Below, in pieces: positions 11,161-22,215 of a DNA stretch of 64,000 bases. The first letter of the stretch is position 1. Every line of letters begins with the position of its first letter. The notes beneath the pieces were generated by a model. It saw nothing but the letters and a program-made list of their open reading frames with translations. It was not told the DNA's origin and did not search any database. The stretch is from NCBI GenBank assembly GCA_947034895.1, contig OX344763.1:78015093-78079092 (forward strand), given 5' to 3'. The stretch comes from Rhytidiadelphus loreus (lineage: Eukaryota; Streptophyta; Bryopsida; Hypnales; Hylocomiaceae). The position numbers were made by a program, and so were the translations under genes.

Positions 11161-12539
11161 CCCTTAACAAATAGATCCTTTTTGAAATTTTAACACGTTT
11201 TTGCTTATGCTTTTGAACAGTAACACCATTTTACCAAATTGCTTATATCTTTATACAGTAACACCATTTACCAAAATTTCATGCAATTGGGTATAAAAGA
11301 AGGTTCTCTTCTCAAGATTCAAGTATTACATTGGATGAATGAGAAGGTACTTGGATGAAACAACGCATGCAAGACCTGTGTTCATCGTCCAGAATATAAA
11401 CATAAAAGGTTAATGTATGCTGTAACCTTTGATTGTGGACCACTTTGCCCTGTAATGCTATCGTGGACACTAAATGTCCAATGCATAATAGTTTTAATTC
11501 TTCTATATAGAATAGAAATGCAACTATTCATCCTCGAAATTGTGTAAAAATAAAGGAACATCTTGTACAGTATTTTCACTTTCAATTAATTCTTTTCTAT
11601 TTAAAAAAAAAATTGATTCCACAATATTGATTTCTTTAAAAAACACCTTCAATCTCTTTCTAAATTTAAGCAATCTACGCATGTGTTTTTGCCGTATGAG
11701 GTATAAAAATTTTGTACCACGTATTAAGAAGATTTTCATTGGAAACATTTCATTTTATGTAATTATATTATTTCTACAATTGACATTATCTAGAGTACTC
11801 AAAGACGATAAGTAGTTGAAATCTATAGCTGATATTTATAATTTTCGAATATCGATTGGTAAAGAAGTACTAAACTTTCCACTCTAGAGACCATACCTGA
11901 ACCCCCAAATATGGGAATTTTATTTTAATTTTACCCCAATGAACCCCCAAATTACTCTATTGGCCCACTTCGACACTTTGTAACAAAGCATGATTTAGTG
12001 TCTTCCGAGAAAGAACACATTGAAAAATTATAAAGTAGAAAAAAAAGATAAAGAACATTAGAATTGTTGTACTTTTCATTACATGATGTTCTCAAAAATT
12101 GGTGAAAAAAGAATCCAAGTTAGGTACGTATATAAGAAAATTAGGGAATGTAAAGGCAAGATCAAATGTTAGTCCATAATTCTTCCAAATAAACTTCAAA
12201 CCTCTACATAAACAAAATTTGATTCCACACTATTTTTATTTTTTAAAAGGATTTTGGCTCTTCATTATCCTTAATTGTGAATTCTAAATGGTTTTCTTTT
12301 TTCTATTCTACATGAACTACAAAGTGTCCATTGAAAAATATAAACCAATGAAATTGACTATTTTCAAATAAATAAGACATTGTTCTTTAGAAATTAGAAA
12401 TAATTGAATAATTGTTATTCTTTTAGGGTTATTTTGTTTCTAATGTGGTTGCTATTATGGCGCTTTTTCAGCAATTTAGATTTGTAGTTCACTTTGACGA
12501 CATGGATAGTTAAAAATTGTTATTCTTTAGTGTTATTTC
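11161..12539. other. AT-rich non-coding stretch
   Basis: No gene supported. A short duplication with a period near 100 bp (TTGTTATTCTTT.AG.GTTATTT..TGTC, about 12412-12462 and 12512-12565) precedes the B3-like relic. Confidence 0.4.
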
Positions 12540-13089
12540 ATGTCCAGTGTGGTTGCTACTAAGATTGCTACTGAAAAAAATTATTTTCTTCATCGAAAGA
12601 TGAGTTCCAGTGCAAACCATGCGTCGGATGGAAAACTGGTAAACAACACCTTCCGGAAGACCTTGACAAAGACCACAATGTTTGTAATGGTGTTTAACTT
12701 ATCCATTATGAATCATACATTTTTCAACCTTTCATGTTTCTACTTATCTCTCATATTTGGTTTGTATGGACAAATTGTGCCATCATGCTTCGTGCAGAAG
12801 TACAAAGATGATTTTGAAAATCATATACTCCTTCATGGCGTGACCAAGGAATATTGGTGGAAAGTTAGAGCAAGAACAAATATATTCAAATGTAGACAAT
12901 CACAAGTCTTGTTGGGCAAAGGGTAGAAAGACTACATCAACCACCACAAATTTGTGGAGGGCGATTGAATCATGTTTACTCGCCTCGACAAGTGCTTGTA
13001 TGATGTTAGTGTTGAAAAAAACTCTAGCTCGGATACACTTGATGTAGTTATACATGAGGATTTAGCTAGTTGGGGGGAACCGTTGTAGT
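12540..13089 (+). pseudogene. Decayed B3-domain-like (REM type) frame
   Basis: From about 12777 the frame reads SCFVQKYKDDFENHILLHG, then WWKVRARTNIF, then a conserved-looking block G-stop-KDYINHHKFVEGD-stop-IMFTRLDKCLYDVSV, ending at a TAG at 13087-13089. The spacing of the aromatic residue, W.V, (W)K.YI...H..VEGD and IMF.RL fits the plant B3 DNA-binding fold. In that reading the TAG at 12924-12926 replaces the expected Trp and the TGA at 12966-12968 an Arg-type position, both explicable by C-to-T changes. A second decayed B3-like frame is at 40102-40400. Nearby DNA (13200-13260) resembles 40490-40560 next to that copy, so both probably come from one repeated unit. The assignment rests on motif spacing only. 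Confidence 0.45.
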
Positions 13090-13371
13090 ACTCTATGAAT
13101 GAAACAACATAAATATAAATTAAAGCCTACATGTAGGCTATGCCGCCACTATGCGTAATTTTGCTTTGCACAATCCGGAAACTGTGCATTAAACTTTTCT
13201 TTTGTAAGTATCAATAGATACTTTTTGTCCAACTATATATTCTTTGTACCAATTTGTACTCATTTATTTTTGTCGATAGGCATACTTTTAGATGGCGTTG
13301 TAATGGTATCCATTGGTTGCCGCTTTTACATCGTTGTCGTTGCTTTCTCGTGGATGGACCATATTCCTGTT

Positions 13372-13605
13372 AAGTTTTACTGTGAATTGGAGGCATTGCA
13401 GACAGCAACTTCATTGCCTTCTCATTTTGGCTCATTTCAATTGCATTGGTGTTTGCTTTTGTGTTTGGTGTTTCATTTGTTTTGATCTTGTCAAGTTTTT
13501 TTGTGAATTAGGGGCATCGAGGATAACAACTTTGTTGCCTTCTCACTTTGTCTCATTTAAACTACGTCGATTTTTACTTTGGTGTTTGATGCTTCATTTG
13601 CTTTG
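13372..13605 (+). repeat. Tandem duplication, period 121 bp
   Basis: 13372-13484 and 13493-13605 are near copies (AAGTTTT..TGTGAATT.G.GGCAT, TTGCCTTCTCA.TTTG.CTCATTT, TTTGGTGTTT.ATG/TTTCATTTG). Confidence 0.75.
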
Positions 13606-13619
13606 TTGTTTGGTATAGG

Positions 13620-14539
13620 AGGGTTCTAGTTCAAGTGGGCTTCTAGTTTAAGTGCCCAGTCTAAGGTCCTTATTTTTATCCTATTCTGCAGTAGTTGAAC
13701 TTCCTCGCTATGTCTAACCCTCTATTTCGTAACTCAGTACTTGTTCAACAATGCATCACTTCGTATTTTCCCTTTTGTACGACTACACTTGTTCACCACT
13801 AATTCTAGGCTAAAGATTATGGAGAACACTATATTCATTAAAATGAGAGTTTTCCAATGAAATGGGAGTCTATTTTCAACATGTTGCGGATTTGTGGAGA
13901 CATCCAAACCTAAAACAAAGATTTTTTTTTCTCAATGATCACGACAAAAGCAATTGATTGGCATCCCAAACAATATATTTCATAGAACAATGCAGTGATT
14001 GTGTTATGCACCATCAACAAAAGAAGATTTCCATAAAATATACACACAATGGATGAACACATAGTAAAACGTGCGGGATAAAAAGCATTGCCTAAGATTT
14101 CATTCCAGGCCGCGAAGTACCGCATTCCCATTTCCCATACTATGTAGTGATTTTGAAGTGTGCGAAGAGTATATCATGGTATATGAGCCCATGACCACAA
14201 GGTCTTGGAACCACTGAAGTCAACAGCTGAGAAGTACTCTGCAAAGCAGTAGCCCGGAAACCATATAAACAAACCCTCATATCCCCCCCGGATTCACTAT
14301 AAAGCGGCTTCAACACCTTCTTGTAACGATTACTTTGCATACTAGAGAAGGCAGTAGCGCATAATACTCCACTCGTTGCCTTAGAACATATGTGATTCCA
14401 AGTGCTATTAACAATTTAAGTTCGCTCATTAGCTACAAAATAGTAGAGCACCATGAATGCACTACTTTGGGTTCTATACAGTAACTGCACAACTTCTTTG
14501 AATGTGTAGACCGTGCATGAACAATATGAACAAGTACTA
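13620..14539. other. No supported gene; short minus-strand frames of unknown value
   Basis: Minus-strand frames at 14140-14340 (66 codons) and 13910-14131 (73 codons) have fairly even composition and could be exons, but neither has a recognisable domain and no clear splice pair joins them. Confidence 0.3.
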
Positions 14540-15149
14540 CATGTGTGTTTTACTCTTCAACATTTCCATCGCCCGAAAGATCTCCGGACCCCGGTTGTAT
14601 CCATTGTCTCGTTTTTTATACTCTCGCAGCATCTGCCGCTTCTGGAGCTGAATGAGCTTTCGATCCCATGTGTCCAGATATGGGGGTATGCACCGAGTTG
14701 GCAGTGTTCCATTGTGAGTCTTCGACTTCCGCGCGCTAGAGGACCTAACACTGTCTCGTGGATGTGGTGGTCTACGAGAAGGAGGGACGACCACATTTTC
14801 TACAATTTTTCCAGGCACCTCTTCCTGCAGCATAGGGAGAATTGAGGTTCCAGCTTCTTCGTATAATCTTCTTTGTGGCACTCTCTCTGAAGCAGTCAGC
14901 GACACTTGAGACGTGAATGGAGGTCTGGATCGAAGGGGAGAAGGGGAACATGATTTCGGCGGACGAGGAGTTCTACTTGGCGGACTGTCAACGACATCGT
15001 CATCCACTGGCTTCAGAGAGAAATCCATAGTGGAATTGGCGGTTGCAGTAGAGCATAGGAAATTCCCAATGCTCAGAATTGCATTCTGTCCATATTCCCA
15101 TATTGAATCTATTGACGCAACGCATTCAAGACTTGCATTCGGATCTGAG
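14540..15149 (-). CDS. Hypothetical exon, Pro/Ser/Arg-rich
   Basis: A minus-strand frame opens after a good acceptor (CTTCACGTCCTCAG, exon from about 15149) and runs to a TAG near 14537, about 200 codons. It has a short ordered start (SIDSIWEYGQNAILSIGNF), a long Pro/Ser/Arg-rich middle (PPSRTPRPPKSCSPSPLRSRPP) and a basic C-terminal part (KLIQLQKRQMLREYKKRDNGYN). I do not recognise it. It lies 3' of the FCP1-like gene on the same strand and may be a further exon or a neighbouring gene of the same mobile element. A palindrome-like site (15438-15452) lies between the two. Confidence 0.4.
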
Positions 15150-15437
15150 GACGTGAAGATACGAATACTTTGTAAAAACAAAACATTCAGAAAATATTCA
15201 TATTGAAGACACAGAGGGTCCACAATGAAAACATCACATTATGAGAACTGAGAATTACTCAACTAATATAGGCAAATGACATCGCCTGAAACAAAAAGAC
15301 AAAGACATTTTGAAATTGAAATGCTTTCCAGTTTTATTAAAAACATCACAATATGTACAAGGAAGTCGAAATCAACCACAGTCGACTACTATCTATAAAA
15401 CAGTTTCACTCCATCTAAAGTTGGCAGTCCTCGAAAG

Positions 15438-15452
15438 AGGTCGACTCGAGCT
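15438..15452. promoter_or_regulatory. Palindrome, GT-type, one mismatch
   Basis: AGGTCG-ACT-CGAGCT differs at one base from the AGGTCG-N3-CGACCT consensus seen 14 times between 16957 and 34919. It lies just 3' of the FCP1-like stop codon. Confidence 0.4.
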
Positions 15453-15508
15453 AATCCTCGCAGTCGTCGAAATGGCCCTAAAATTATTGCCTAATACGAC
15501 TATTAGAC

Positions 15509-17131
15509 TCATGTCAGAGTCTTAGACACTCTAACCACGTCCATGAGCCTGTTGTACTCTCGCCTATTGCGCTCGTCGCATAGCATTCGCTGACCAATTT
15601 TTGCTGAACTTTTAGCCCCAAATGATTTGAGGTCAACTTCACGACTGCAGTGAAGGTGCCTCAACCACGGCAGTAGGACATCCAAGAGGAACGTATCCTT
15701 AGGACCATTCCCCCTGTTCGTCCAAGTGTCAGGGAGAATTACATTCTCGCTCTTGTTCATAATTTGCTTACTTGGACTGTCGTCCACTATGATAGTATTA
15801 TCCGACGTAAAATTCCCACGTGAGCCATTGAACAAGGCACTCAAGTTCTTGAGGAAGAAGTCCTTATTTGTACCCAGCTCTTTGAAAGTAACGACCCTTC
15901 CAAAACCATCCCTGCACTTAAGAGTCATGCAGGTGTCTTGAGCAAGTACAATTATGGGGCTCTGTAGACCATCGAAAAGATGCTTGACTACGCGTTTAGT
16001 GTTGGCCATAACCATGGAGCTCCACACTGAAATAGTAGCTATCTTTCCTAATTCACTCAGGAACTGAGAACAGTGCGGCCTCACATAAACTTCTTTCAAT
16101 CCTAGAATGGTGGGATTTGTGGCTGACTGGCCTTGCGAAGGATCTAGTACGTGACTATAATAGCCCTTCGATTTCAAATCTGTAGTCGCACATAAAATCC
16201 CATTCAGGTCAAGGATGACGTTGAGCCACTTCTCCGTCACCCCGGACCTAGATGGAATAGTTCCCTCCCTTGACGGCTCTTCACGCAGACGTGGAGGATC
16301 CGGACCCTGCTATCAAAGATACAAATGTGCAGCTAGTTACTAGCCTGCACTAACACATTTACGAACCGAACGCCAAAATACAAAATGAATGAAAAAAAAG
16401 AAAAAACAAGATGAACTTTGGCTATTGCATGGAGTATGACAATCGAGATTACGGCAATTTTAATTTACAGTTACAAAAGTAATACCTGATTAGGATTTGA
16501 GTTCCGCAACATTTTGACGACATCGGACACCTTCATTAGAGATTGCTGAATTGCGACCTCCCCGGGCATAATCTCGGGAAAGGCTAAATCATCATTCTCA
16601 ACTTCCGGTTCTGCTGAGGGTAGGATTTTTGCTTCAAGGGCTGGCAACTCCGTGACTTCCTGGGGGATGTCCATAATATCATCGTGATCAACATGAAGAA
16701 CATCATGCTCTTCATTTGGATTGAGATTGGAGGAGGAAGGCATAACATCAACAGCAACTGGGCCTGCCATTTAGAATTATAGAAAAAGGGAAATGTAAGA
16801 ACATATTATATTAATTCCGCAGAAAACAGACAATACAATACAAGACATATTGATCAAAATTATGAACTTCGTCGTTCCATTCACAAAGAGTTTTCATTCA
16901 CCAAAAAATAGTATTTGTCTCTGATTTAAAAACTATACCTACGTTTGATACAAATCAGGTCGAGACGACCTAAAACTACACATTTTCACCAAGTGATTAT
17001 ATTGATCAACCTGCAGTTTCATCTGATTCATCCGAATGGACATTTCGCTGGTCGACATTCATTGGTGATCGGTCCACAACAACATCCAAATCAACAGAGA
17101 CGGAAGGATCCACTTCAGGTGATACAATCGA
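15509..17131 (-). pseudogene. 3' exons of the ParB/DGQHR-like gene: FCP1-like HAD phosphatase domain
   Basis: Three exon blocks, 17131-17011, 16763-16486 and 16306-15509, join in phase with GT-AG introns 16764-17010 (phase 1) and 16307-16485 (phase 0). The last exon encodes an FCP1/SCP-like HAD domain. It has WLNVILDLNGI (DxDxT box with the second Asp replaced by Asn), VRPHCSQFLSELGKIATISVWSSM, TNKDFFLKNLSALF, and the typical TIIVDDSPSKQI box. FCP1-family enzymes dephosphorylate proteins such as the RNA polymerase II tail. The lost second Asp suggests weak or no catalysis here, although DLNG variants are known in plants. The frame ends at TGA 15509-15511. The first block starts right at the hAT target duplication and continues the frame from 22406, so this is the same gene as 22406-26493. 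Confidence 0.75.
16957..16971. promoter_or_regulatory. Palindrome, GT-type, in intron
   Basis: AGGTCG-AGA-CGACCT fits AGGTCG-N3-CGACCT exactly and lies within intron 16764-17010 of the ParB/DGQHR-FCP1 gene. Confidence 0.65.
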
Positions 17132-17282
17132 GTCCCTCGCAGGGTTGTTCGCTGCGACAGCGCGACACCGCGACAGACAGACGTCACGCGACGTCTAGTA
17201 GAGCCCGCGCGACGTCACGAAAAGTCAAATTTACCTTTGACTTTACAGGAAATTACCCCCCTCCAGGTGGATGCCACATGGC

Positions 17283-17915
17283 ATCCACTTGGCAAACTGG
17301 AAGGCGCGTACGGGTAGGAGAGTGCGGGTAGGGGCGACTGAGGGTGGGCGACTACGGGTGGACGAGGGCGACTGCGGGTGGGCGACTGCGGGTGGACGAG
17401 GGCGACTGCGGGTGGGCGACTACGGGTGGGCGAGGGCGACTGCGGATTTCTGAGGGAGACCGCGGGTGGGCGACTGCGGGTTTGGCAGGGAGACCGCGGG
17501 TTCAGGAAGTGTTCTTGGGTGGGCGACCGCGAGACCGCCCGATCCGACTTCGGGTTTGAGGAGGGGCGACTGCGGGTCTGAAGACAGCGGGAATGGGCGA
17601 CTGCGCGTTTTTGGAGCGCTGAAATGGGCGACTGCGCATCAAGGGCGACTGCGGATCGTGGGCGACCGCGGGTACCAACTAAACCATCCCAAAACTTGCA
17701 CACGCGGTCGCCCACAAAGAAGTCTCTTCGACCCGTAGTCGCCCCACTGGAGATTGAGTTTGCATTTTCCAGAAAATTAGTCTCCCTCCTTGACCCGCAG
17801 TCGCCCCCTACGCGCAGTCGCCCCCTACGCGCAGTCGCCCTGATTCAAATGTGTTTTTTGCTTCGTCGATGACCCGCGGTCGCCCCTGACCCGAGGTCGC
17901 CCTAAACCAACAACC
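17283..17915. repeat. Left subterminal CGCAGTCGCCC array
   Basis: About 25 copies of the GGGCGACTGCGGGT unit run in one direction from 17283 to about 17670. The opposite orientation (CCCGCAGTCGCCC) takes over from about 17700 to 17915. They lie just inside the element's left terminus. Confidence 0.85.
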
Positions 17916-18210
17916 AATCTGACCCAACACTAATTAGCATCTGCAGCATATTCTAATTGATTTTTCCTTATCTCACATTCAAAATTGGTAATAAATGTTA
18001 GGCGTCAGTTCATATCAAAGACATAGCAAGGCAATGGAAGAATTATTCTCACAATGTGAAGGGGTTCCCAAACCCTAAACCCTAGACCCTAGACCTTGGA
18101 AAACAATAATACAACTTTTATCTAGAATCAAATCCTTAAACCTACATAAAATACTTACACATCCTACACGAGATGTAGTGTTTTAGACCTAAAACAGAAT
18201 CATGTCTTTT

Positions 18211-18562
18211 TTGTCTTGTTGAATTTGTAAACAAAATGGAGGAAGTAACATATGATTAAAGGGAATTAGAAACAATAAGGGAGAGGTCCAAAAAAAAAAA
18301 CCATCTCGTGAAACATGCCCAAATAAATCTAATCATGCCCAAATAAATCTAATTACACCTCCCCACTATTAGAATGTACATAAAACTTTCATTTGGAACT
18401 TCTTGCCAAAGGAGTGTTGGAGAGCTAATGCAAAACCTAGGATTTGTTTGTCTTGTTGAATTTGTAAATAAAATGGAGGAAGTAACATATGATTAAAGGG
18501 AATTAGAAACAATAAGGGAGAGGGGTCCCAAAAAAAAAATTAATCTTGTGAAACATGCCCAT
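18211..18562 (+). repeat. Direct repeat, about 112-bp copies, period 237 bp
   Basis: 18211-18322 and 18448-18562 match nearly base for base (TTGTCTTGTTGAATTTGTAA.., GGAGGAAGTAACATATGATT..). Between them CATGCCCAAATAAATCTAAT is repeated twice head to tail at 18314-18353. Confidence 0.85.
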
Positions 18563-19210
18563 ACCCGCAGTCGCCCAAAGCGCAGTCGCCCTAGAACCCC
18601 AGGTCTGATTTTGGAAGTGATCTGGGGACCCGCAGTCGCCCCCTACGCGCAGTCGCCCTGATGGAAGGGGGGAGATTGCATTTTCGAAATTTCTGGTGTC
18701 TCCCACCTTGACCCGCAATCGCCCCCTACGCGCAGTCACCCTGATGGAAGGGGGGAGATTGCATTTTCGAAATTTCTGGTGTCTCCCACCTTGACCCGCA
18801 GTCGCCCCCTACGTGCAATCGCCCTGATAGAGGGCGGAAAAGTATTTGGTGTCTCCCTCCCCTTCCATATGGGCGACTGCGCGTAGGGGGCGACTGCGGG
18901 TCAAGGAGTTTGCATTTTCTCCTTGACCTGTAGTCGCCCCCTATGCGCAGTCGCCCTGATGGAGGGGGGATTTTGAAATGTGTTTCCCCTTCGAGGACCC
19001 GAGGTCGCCCTGACCCGCGGTCGCCCTGATCCGAGGTCGCCCTCACCCGAGGTCGCCCTTGAAAGACGCGAGGGATCCTTGGACCGGACCCGCGGTCGCC
19101 CCACGCGCAGTCGCCCCACGCGCAGTCGCCCCACGCGCAGTCGCCCCATACGCAGTCGCCCCATGCGCTGTCGCCCTAGTATCCGTGTTAGGGTTAGCGC
19201 ATGCGCCCCT
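18555..19210. repeat. Internal CGCAGTCGCCC array with an 83-bp higher-order unit
   Basis: CGCAGTCGCCC copies occur in pairs. From 18627 a composite unit (GACCCGCAGTCGCCCC..TACGCGCAGTCGCCC + GATGGAAGGGGGGAGATTG + AATTTCTGGTGTCTCCCACC) repeats with starts at 18627, 18710 and 18793, period 83 bp. From 19085 five shorter units (GCCCCACGCGCAGTC) follow. Confidence 0.85.
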
Positions 19211-19932
19211 GGCGACCGCGGGTATTTCATGGGCTGTTCCAGCCTGTGGTCCATAATTTTCATAACTGCGCCTTGTAGTTCACCTACCTTGTAGTGGCTG
19301 AATGTGGGCCCAATGTTGTGGAGGTCTCGTGTTTTTTTTGGTTTCCAACAAACATCCAATAATCCAGCAAACACTTCTTGTATACTTCAATGAACCCAAA
19401 ATCTTTTCCATTAGTTTAGGATAGTGAGAATATCAAAGCCATTTGATGTAGAGGGCCTTGAAACGGCAATTGCATTCATTGTGGCAAAGTTGTTGAATAA
19501 TAAGGATGCACATACAAATGGGTGTGAAGTCACCGAAAAAGGGTACACTGAATTTACATTTAAAACAATTAGCAATTCAAATGAAAATGATTCATTTGGT
19601 TCTTCATTGATTCTCTTTCATTTTTGGGTGTTATAGTAACGTAGGGGGGCCTCAATTGTTATGTAGCCTATTCAAATTTAATCTTCTTGCATTGCTAATG
19701 ATTAGTTATTTGGCTTCTTACAAGCTTAATGGCAGGTGTTCAATTTAGCAAGTGCTCAGAGGAAGTCAGAATTATTCTCGACCATGAATATTTCCGGTAA
19801 AAATTTGTTTAGTTTGCCTTTGACTTCCTTATTGTCATCCACTTGTATTGTAGACAATGTCTTTTTAATAGGTGGCAGAATCACCATGACAATGACTATT
19901 CTATTGGAATTGATTTGTGATCTTTGAAATAG

Positions 19933-20739
19933 GATTAAGGACTTTTGGAAAGGCTACAAATTGTATTGCTTTGCTCATTATGGCCAGTGCAATGAGTCCA
20001 AAGGCCATTTCCAAGCTAGCAAAATGGGTGAGTAAAATATTGCCCTTCATTTTGTATAGGTGATTTGAATCCTTGAATAATGAAATGAACATGTATTAAT
20101 GAACATTTCTAGTTGGATAGTTAGTGGTGGACATTTCATCTCACTATTAGTGCTTATTTGCTGCAGGACGAGTGATGTGTTTGATACAAAACACACGCGA
20201 TATTGTTTGGGGAGCCAAATTTGATGAGGCCATTAGGGAGGGGTGGGCCATGATGGAAGAATATGTGTGGGTTCGGCAAGGAAAAGATTGCACAAACCTC
20301 AGGTTCGGTTGTTCTAGTATAGAACTTGTATTATAAGATTATATGCTAAAAATACCCATATGTAGTTGTTATGTTTTAATATTCATTGATATGGGGGGCC
20401 AGGAGATGCAGGGCTTTATTAGAAAAATTTGAGGATGTCGAGAAACTTTCCGAGTCTGAGAATGGATGCTTGTTGTTACAATTCATTAAGGTTAGTGCAA
20501 TACCACAACACGAGTTAATATACTTGCTAGGTTAGTATTGTTTGTACCCTATTCTGTGAATATCATATGTACTAATGACAATTCCACCTTAGGATGATGA
20601 GCACGGGACGGAACGCGCATTTACACAATCTCTGAGCGTTCAAATCAACACCACGGATATCTTTGAGCAGACCAATAATAGGTTAAACCAAGCTCGCGCA
20701 AACTTGGACAACCTTGTGCCACGGGCAAATCGTTCGTGA
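19933..20739 (+). CDS. Spliced gene carried inside the hAT-like element, unknown function
   Basis: Four exons join cleanly in one frame: 19933-20027, 20167-20302, 20403-20490 and 20593-20739 (TGA). All introns start with GT and end with AG, and phases 1, 2 and 0 match at each junction. The joined protein contains KDFWKGYKLYCFAHYGQCN, then GRVMCLIQNTRDIVWGAKF, EGWAMMEEYVWVRQGKDC, a helical segment (ALLEKFEDVEKLSESENG) and a final Gln/Asn-rich helix ending ARANLDNLVPRANRS. The frame around 19430-19610 (ISKPFDVEGLETAIAFIVAKLL) may be an upstream exon. I do not recognise the family and it is not a hAT transposase. Intact splice signals and open exons suggest a host gene segment captured with its introns by genomic transduplication, possibly still functional. 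Its start codon is not identified. Confidence 0.65.
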
Positions 20740-21861
20740 CTAGAGACATTGTTGTGGTGCATCAAACGGCAGCCTTGTACCATGGCATAAGACCCTATTT
20801 TGATTTTTGAGTTGGGATCATAAAAAAAAATAAGTTATTTATGAAGATAATAGTACTAAAGTCATGCTAGACATGTGAAATAGCAATGTGCTTGACAAAG
20901 AATTTCATTTTACATTTCTATACTATGATTTTGCTAAACAATGCATGGATTGTTTATCTCAGATGGATGATCATATTTTGCTAAACAGTCCATGGTATAT
21001 GAATGTTTAATTGATTAGTGCCCAATACTTTAATGGTTTACATATGTGACCCCTCCCAAAAAATATATACCCATAAATGTGACCCCCCCAATAAAATATA
21101 TACCCATAAATGTTGTGGCTTGTTATTCTTGGTTCACAAGTTTGAAATCCTCAAATATTGAAAATGTACAAATGTATGCCCTTGATTTAATCCCTTTGTT
21201 TGTAAATATGATGGCTACACTTTTAATTAATATGAAACAAGTTTTATTGTTTGGATACCTATGAATGTACAGATAAATAAAATTTGAACAAAACCATGAA
21301 ATCAGCTGGGAAATAGCTATGACAATTAATTGTGACAATTAGTTCCCAACTACACCTTCACGGTGCTTGATGAAGCACATGATGAAAGTTATATGGGAGC
21401 TCATGCTGTCACACCCAATCCTTATGAGATATTTGAACAACCATCTTACTACACCTATCCTATGCATTGTATAATTGATTATATTGAGTTTTGTTCTCTC
21501 ACGCAATTTATAATGTGTCAATCACATTTAGGTATTAGTTCTAATTGGTAGGCAGTTAGGTGATGACTGCAACGAGGTTATAAAAGTGCAATGCAAGTAT
21601 GGCTACATTTGAAGTCCGCCTCAAAGCAATATCGATGACTAATTAATATAATCGTTGTTGACATTATTATTGTGGCCTTATACTGGGTGAATTTTTGGGA
21701 TTAGAGAAGTTTGTCCAATTTACATTTCATGGGCTCTATTATTTGCACTTGTAAATTGTAAACCCCAATATAACGTAGCACCTAATTTTGCGCTTATAAA
21801 ACACCTATGTGACGTGTTACTTCAAAGACTGAATATGCCAAACTCAAATCCTAAATTGAAC
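20740..21861. other. AT-rich interior of the hAT-like element, no gene
   Basis: Only short accidental frames. CAATAAAATATATACCCATAAATGT occurs as two near copies around 21045-21115. Confidence 0.4.
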
Positions 21862-22215
21862 CTGCGGTCGCCCTGAAACACGCGGTCGTTGTCTGCTGCT
21901 CCGACCCGCAGTCGCCCTGTAACCCGCAGTCGCCCCTACCTGTCGGACCCGTGGTCGCCCTCAGTACCCGAAGCCGCGGTCGCCCCTTCACCTGAAGTCG
22001 CCCTAAAGCCCCTGACCCGCAGTCGCCCACTCACCCGCAGTCGCCTTCAAGCCTAAATCCGCAGTCGCCTCTATTTTTTCCACCCGCGGTCGCCCCTTCA
22101 CCCGAAGTCGCCCTAGCGCCCCAGACCCGCAGTCGCCCCTTCACCCGTAGTCGCCTCAATTTTTCCACCTGAGGTCGCCCAAGGCAGACTTGCACGCGCC
22201 CACACCCGCAGTCGC
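21862..22215. repeat. Right subterminal CGCAGTCGCCC array
   Basis: About 17 copies of the CCCGCAGTCGCCC unit, mostly in one orientation, lie just inside the right terminus and are followed by CCACGTAGGC and a GGGGTAAAA/TTTTACCCC hairpin. This mirrors the order at 1247-1654. Confidence 0.85.

Noticed and set aside
17215..17738. Overlapping frames of 60-166 codons over the GC-rich arrays here and at 18.5-19.4 kb.
   Set aside because: Repeat-derived artefacts of the CGCAGTCGCCC unit. Composition is Arg/Gly/Asp or Pro/Arg/Ser in every frame.
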